Assembly (NCBI GenBank): GCA_028819195.1
Contig: JAPPMF010000014.1
Coordinates: 1-37,207 of the forward strand
Length of the DNA stretch: 37,207 bases
Origin: Bin55 sp028819195
GTDB lineage: Bacteria; Pseudomonadota; Gammaproteobacteria; Pseudomonadales; Azotimanducaceae
Direction: 5' to 3'
Shown here one piece after another: positions 33,613 to 37,207 of this stretch. Numbering within the stretch: position 1 is the stretch's first letter; every line of letters begins with the position of its first letter. Under the pieces are notes generated by a model. It was not told the origin of the DNA. It worked only from the letters and a program-made list of their open reading frames with translations, and searched no databases. A program made the translations under genes and the position numbers.

Positions 33613-34722
33613 TTAGTTTGATAGCCAAGTACTAAACCGTTCAGTAAGTTCATCTTTGTGATCGGCCCACCACTCTGCATCGTTAATTAGTACCTTCTTT
33701 GAGTTACCAGGGTAAGTAGGCATATGGGGACGCATGTCAATTCCAGTGGGAATGTGGTCTTGTACCAGAGACCAGGCAGAATGCCGCGCCGGACCATAGG
33801 ACATTCGATTCGCAAATGCAGCTTGTGAACTGCTTAATGCAGTATGTTGTACGAATTTCAGCGCGTTTTCGAGGTTTGGCGTGCTCGCTACGATTGCCCA
33901 TCGCGAAAAGTCCCGAACTTGTCCGTCCCAGATGATCACGAAAGGTTGTTTTTCCAAGACTTGGGCGTCGAAAACTCGTCCATTAAAGGCTGTACTCATA
34001 ATAACCTCTTCATCGGCCAACAGTTGGGGAGGTTGAGCTCCGGTTTCCCACATGATCAACGAATCTTTAATCGTATCTAACTTTGCAAACGCGCGCTCGA
34101 TTCCCTTGGCTGTCGAAAGAGTATCGTAAATTTCCTCAATAGGTACACCATCGGCCATTAAGGCAAATTCTAAATTGACCTCGGGAGTGCGTCTAATCGC
34201 GCGTTTTCCCGGATAATTTTCTAAGTCAAAAAAATCCTTGACACTACTAGGCGGAATTGATTCGAAAGATTCCGCGTTGTAGGCGATCACGGTTGACCAC
34301 GTGATGTGAGCAATTGTGCAGTCAGTCAGGGCTCCCTCTAGGAAATCTTCTTCAGCTGAACTGCCATCTAGACCATCCGGTAGTGGGAGATCTGCTAGCA
34401 TTTCTAATAAGCCTTCGTCGCAGCCAATAATACCATCTTGTGATTCGATATCAACTACGTCCCAACGAACGTGTCCAGAATCCACTTGAACACGAATTTG
34501 TGCTAAACCGCCGTTAAACGCATCTACATTGACTTTAATTCCAGTGGCTTCCTCGAAAGAGTCAAAATAGGCTTCTTTGCTAACTTTCTCGTAAGCACCT
34601 CCCCATGAAGCGACGGTGATTGATTCCTCTGCGGTAACTGAAACGGCTAAAACCACACTTATCAAGGTACAACCGAATGCTACTTTTGCTAACGAAAACC
34701 ACACAGCACAAAACTTGTTCAT
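33613..34722 (-). CDS. PotD-like periplasmic substrate-binding protein (copy A)
   Basis: Starting at ATG 34722 this gives 369 residues, the same length as copies B and C, which supports that start over upstream ATGs. AGGAG lies 8 nt before it and the ATPase stop is 2 nt away. The signal peptide ends near VSVTAEES. The mature protein begins ITVASWGGAYEKVSKEAYFD and continues with NGGLAQIRVQVDSGHVRWD, IIGCDEGLLEML, LTDCTIAHITWSTVIAYN, FFDLENYPGKRAIRR, MWETGAQPPQLLADEEV and PTGIDMRPHMPTYP. It is the first binding protein after the ATPase. Several positions that are constant in the other copies differ here (VASWGG, WETG, STAFNGRVFDAQ), so its ligand may differ. Confidence 0.9.
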   Translation of the reverse strand: MNKFCAVWFSLAKVAFGCTLISVVLAVSVTAEESITVASWGGAYEKVSKEAYFDSFEEATGIKVNVDAFNGGLAQIRVQVDSGHVRWDVVDIESQDGIIGCDEGLLEMLADLPLPDGLDGSSAEEDFLEGALTDCTIAHITWSTVIAYNAESFESIPPSSVKDFFDLENYPGKRAIRRTPEVNLEFALMADGVPIEEIYDTLSTAKGIERAFAKLDTIKDSLIMWETGAQPPQLLADEEVIMSTAFNGRVFDAQVLEKQPFVIIWDGQVRDFSRWAIVASTPNLENALKFVQHTALSSSQAAFANRMSYGPARHSAWSLVQDHIPTGIDMRPHMPTYPGNSKKVLINDAEWWADHKDELTERFSTWLSN

Positions 34723-34724
34723 AA

Positions 34725-35855
34725 TCATTTCTCCTTTGCCAGCGCACGACAGTCGAGGGCTGCCCAGCCGATACGTACTTTGTCGCCTGGAAGTACTCTG
34801 CCATGTCCGACGACATTTTGAATCTTGACGTGGAATTTTTGGATTCCACAAGTGGTAACCCTAAGTCGTAAATGGTCCCCCATAAAAGCAATATCTTCTA
34901 CAACAGCATCAAATTCATTAGTGTAGAGTTCGCTTTTAGGACGCAGTTTTACTCGTTCAGGTCTTACGGCAATCCAGACTTCGTCTCCTGGTTTATGGGG
35001 AGCAACGGTTAAGGCCTGTACCAGATCTTCACCGTTTAGATCAACGTGACAAATTTCGTTGTCGTCTACTTGTTTAACTACGCCGTATAATATGTTGTTA
35101 TCTCCAATGAACGACGATACAAACACTCTGTTAGGTTCTTCATATAGGGTTTCTGGTGTCGCGATTTGTTCGATTTCCCCACCTTGGAGAACAGCAACGT
35201 GATCGGAAAGCACCATTGCTTCCATTTGGTCATGAGTTACGTAAACCATTGTTACACCAAGTTTTTGATGTAGTCGACGAATTTCGTCCTGCATTTCTTC
35301 GCGCAGCCGTCTATCTAAGGCACCGAGCGGCTCATCCATCAAGACAATCTCAGGTTCAAAAACTAGAGCTCTAGCGATTGCAACGCGTTGTTGTTGTCCA
35401 CCCGATAACTGATTCGTTTTTCGATCTTGAAAGTCTGCGAGCTGAACAAGTTCCAAAGCTTTTTCGATTTTTTCTGCACGTTCAACAGCCGGCACGCCAC
35501 GTACCTCTAACGGAAACGCTAAGTTTTTGCCTACGCTCATATGTGGAAAGAGTGCATAGTGTTGAAACACCATCCCCATATTTCGTTTATGCGGCATTAA
35601 CTGCTGGATCGGATTACCGTTCACGGTAATTGTACCGGATGTGGGTGTTTCGAAGCCAGCGAGCATCATCAAACACGTGGTTTTACCGGATCCTGACGGA
35701 CCGAGCATTGTTAAGAATTCACCCCGTTGAATGGTGAGGTTCAAGTTTTGAATAACTTGAACGTTTTGATCGAAACTCTTACAGACGTCTTTGAACTCGA
35801 TATGAACGTCTGCTTGTTCGATATCGTTTGTAGGAAGTTCTGGATCAGCTGACAT
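34725..35855 (-). CDS. ABC transporter ATP-binding protein, PotA-like
   Basis: This 376-residue ATPase energises the importer. The nucleotide-binding domain has Walker A GPSGSGKTT (52-60), Q-loop Gln98, the signature LSGGQ (150-154), Walker B LMDEP (Asp174, Glu175), D-loop GALD and switch His208. The rest, from about residue 240, is the TOBE-type regulatory domain (VAVRPERVKLRP-like: AVRPERVKL). All catalytic residues are intact. It is the first gene of the seven-gene operon; the next gene begins 2 nt after its TGA. The start is ATG 35855 with AAGG upstream. The domain layout is that of PotA/FbpC-type CUT1-like importers for polyamines and related small molecules, matching the PotB/C/D-like neighbours. 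Confidence 0.94.
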   Translation of the reverse strand: MSADPELPTNDIEQADVHIEFKDVCKSFDQNVQVIQNLNLTIQRGEFLTMLGPSGSGKTTCLMMLAGFETPTSGTITVNGNPIQQLMPHKRNMGMVFQHYALFPHMSVGKNLAFPLEVRGVPAVERAEKIEKALELVQLADFQDRKTNQLSGGQQQRVAIARALVFEPEIVLMDEPLGALDRRLREEMQDEIRRLHQKLGVTMVYVTHDQMEAMVLSDHVAVLQGGEIEQIATPETLYEEPNRVFVSSFIGDNNILYGVVKQVDDNEICHVDLNGEDLVQALTVAPHKPGDEVWIAVRPERVKLRPKSELYTNEFDAVVEDIAFMGDHLRLRVTTCGIQKFHVKIQNVVGHGRVLPGDKVRIGWAALDCRALAKEK

Positions 35856-35890
35856 GCCAAACTGACCTTATTAACCGTACTTTTTTCAAA

Positions 35891-35917
35891 ATATCTTGAT
35901 AATTTGAATTAAGATAT
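35891..35917. promoter_or_regulatory. Inverted repeat in the leader of the importer operon
   Basis: ATATCTT (35891-35897) and AAGATAT (35911-35917) are perfect inverted repeats with a 13-bp spacer in the 79-bp gap between the rhodanese gene and the ATPase gene. The location fits an operator of the operon, or a weak terminator for the rhodanese gene. A TTACAT/TATCAA pair with a 16-bp spacer on the minus strand could be a promoter overlapping it. Confidence 0.35.
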
Positions 35918-35934
35918 GTAAGGAGTATTTGTCT

Positions 35935-36360
35935 TTACTTCATAATGCGCCGAATCCAGCGAGATTTACTAACCATCTCTTCGACCGGACGTTTTTCCTT
36001 CTTCCACCCAATAAATCCTGGATCTAAGTGAGCGACACTCTGGTACCCCATATCTAGTAAGGCTTTTGTCGCTAATGCCGAACGTGCACCACCAGCACAG
36101 TAGAGAACGACTCGCTTGTCCGGTTTGAATTGCTTTCGATAATAAGGGCTGTTCGGATCAGCCCAAAACTCTAACATTCCTCGCGGAGCATGAATGGAAT
36201 CTGGAATAGCACCAGAATCTACTCGTTCTTGCATTTCACGGATGTCGACAACCAACGGTTTCTCTGGGTTTTGCATCTCTTTTTCTAAGTCATCACAACT
36301 TAAGTTTTCGATGTTTTCCTTGATTTCCTTGATTGTCTCGAATATAGGCTTAACCGTCAT
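35935..36360 (-). CDS. Single-domain rhodanese-like sulfurtransferase
   Basis: This is a 141-residue cytoplasmic protein with one rhodanese domain. The landmark LVVDIREMQERVDSGAIPDS, with HAPRGML after it, leads to the active-site loop LYCAGGARSALATKAL, whose Cys88 would carry the persulfide. The tail GFIGWKKEKRPVEE is typical of the family. Such proteins transfer sulfur to acceptors such as cyanide or thioredoxin; the native substrate is unknown. The start ATG 36360 has AAGGAG 8 nt upstream, which is a much better context than an in-frame ATG at 36444. The gene precedes the importer operon by 79 bp on the same strand and may be read with it, although an inverted repeat lies between. Confidence 0.88.
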   Translation of the reverse strand: MTVKPIFETIKEIKENIENLSCDDLEKEMQNPEKPLVVDIREMQERVDSGAIPDSIHAPRGMLEFWADPNSPYYRKQFKPDKRVVLYCAGGARSALATKALLDMGYQSVAHLDPGFIGWKKEKRPVEEMVSKSRWIRRIMK

Positions 36361-37152
36361 AAAAAATCTCCTTGAGAATTGAAGTCCATGAGACCTTGTG
36401 TAACTTGAATAGGTAAGGGAACGACAGTCTATGTCAAACCTCACTCATTTTAGCCGTCCACATCCTACTTCGTAATGCTCAAATTCACTTGCGAATAGTA
36501 ATGTTCAAAGTATTCGGTTACTAACATGCCTTTTTAGGATCACCCGACTCTTTAAATCCGATCAGTGACAATATGGAACTTGGAAAGAATTGCTCGAAGA
36601 TTGAATTAATAATTCGTGGGTTAAATTGTTAGCGACTACACCTGTTCGTTATTAGCGAATAGCAATCGGAAATGCTCGCGGACAACTATGGTATCACTCA
36701 TCAAACTGTATAACTGTTCGACGATGATCATACAATTCCCCCGAACTAGTTTTTTGCCGAATCTGCCCTTATGGTTGTGGTGTGCGAGATATACGTCTTT
36801 TTAGCACACAGGAATTCGCAATTTTCTTTAGTTTACCGTCGTCTGAAATCCCTTCGAGACATTTGGAGTAGAACTATGTATTTCGAAGTCTACTTTAAGA
36901 TCGAAATTGCGATCAATGACCCATTTAAATTGCTCTCACAAACTGCACGCGGCAACCTCACAACAATCTATTTCTATCGATCGAAAATATTGGTTTAGAT
37001 TCACATGAACGCGGTCGCCTTTGTGTTTCCATCGAATTCTAACAAAACCCCAGCAATGGTAAGATATTGCAGATTTATTCTCCAAATACGAAAGTTCTTT
37101 CGTTTTCTATGTAGTATATCGAACAATATTCTAATATAGGAAAGAAAAATAG
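36361..37152. other. Gene-poor right end
   Basis: I find no gene I can support here. A 75-codon frame at 36771-36998 and a 68-codon minus-strand frame reaching the window edge (37001-37207) have no ribosome-binding site and composition expected of chance frames in A+T-rich DNA. The promoter of the rhodanese gene should lie near 36380-36450. Confidence 0.45.
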
Positions 37153-37202
37153 AAGGAATGTGTGTATAAATTGCAATAGGCAGTAAATTTAAAAAAAATT
37201 TA
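37153..37202 (+). repeat. Right copy of the inverted repeat shared with the left end
   Basis: This sequence matches the reverse complement of 1-50, exactly over its first 21 bp and closely over the next 29 bp. The edge is sharp at 37153. It is embedded in very A+T-rich DNA with no recognisable gene. Confidence 0.6.
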
Positions 37203-37207
37203 GTCAT

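Noticed and set aside
36771..36998. 75-codon plus-strand frame near the right end
   Set aside because: No ribosome-binding site, no signal or domain, and composition expected by chance.
1..37207. Circular plasmid or phage genome closed by the terminal repeats
   Set aside because: The end repeats are inverted, not direct, and there is no replication, partition or phage structural gene.
37001..37207. 68-codon minus-strand frame reaching the right edge
   Set aside because: A+T-rich DNA gives isoleucine/leucine-rich chance frames; it runs through the terminal repeat and has no supporting features.
1..37207. tRNA or rRNA genes
   Set aside because: I found no cloverleaf-like sequence with a conserved TTCGA/GGTTC arm, and no rRNA signature in the stretches read.

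Overview
The window looks like an accessory region of a moderately A+T-rich Gram-negative bacterium. I suspect a gammaproteobacterium or other pseudomonadotan, but no rRNA, tRNA or ribosomal-protein gene is present to fix the taxonomy. Sec signal peptides, periplasmic-type proteins and a complete binding-protein-dependent ABC importer support a Gram-negative cell. Starts use ATG, GTG and TTG. Worn-out gene and insertion-sequence remnants are common in the left third, suggesting a genome (or island) that tolerates decay, as in some host-associated bacteria; that lifestyle is an inference.

Positions 1-12.5 kb are a defence and mobile-DNA scrapyard. They hold a truncated adenine DNA methyltransferase, a decayed copy of an AAA_14/DUF4143 ATPase gene, a TIR-domain protein, and a translationally coupled pair made of a C5-cytosine methyltransferase and a MORC/MutL-like GHKL ATPase with a C-terminal PD-(D/E)xK-type motif. 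After these come an IS256-family transposase relic, a small secreted protein, a second DUF4143 ATPase broken by one stop codon, a fragmented unknown gene, an internally deleted IS3 relic, and a Schlafen-AlbA_2/RecG-like ATPase protein.

Positions 12.5-14.8 kb carry two diverged direct repeats of about 430 bp bracketing a secreted beta-rich protein. Positions 14.8-27.8 kb hold an MFS exporter, three tandem membrane-anchored paralogues built from W-A-x-x-D-P helical repeats, a divergent pair (UDP-sugar dehydrogenase and a TolB-like/TPR membrane protein), two small overlapping genes, a paralogue of the 6.1-kb secreted protein, and a membrane-anchored cysteine-rich protein that appears frameshifted.

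Positions 27.8-36.4 kb are a well-preserved minus-strand operon for a polyamine-type (Pot-like) ABC importer, in transcription order: ATPase, three paralogous 369-residue binding proteins, permease, a fourth binding protein, and a second permease. A rhodanese gene lies just upstream. The last 0.8 kb has no gene I can support. The two extreme ends of the window carry inverted copies of the same 50-bp sequence, which suggests the window is bounded by a dispersed repeat.

The strongest candidates for under-described biology are the MORC-like restriction module with its nested palindromic promoter region, the triple W-DP repeat operon, the importer operon with four binding proteins, and the paired secreted proteins sharing a VFDxCVV/EFRKRVK signature.
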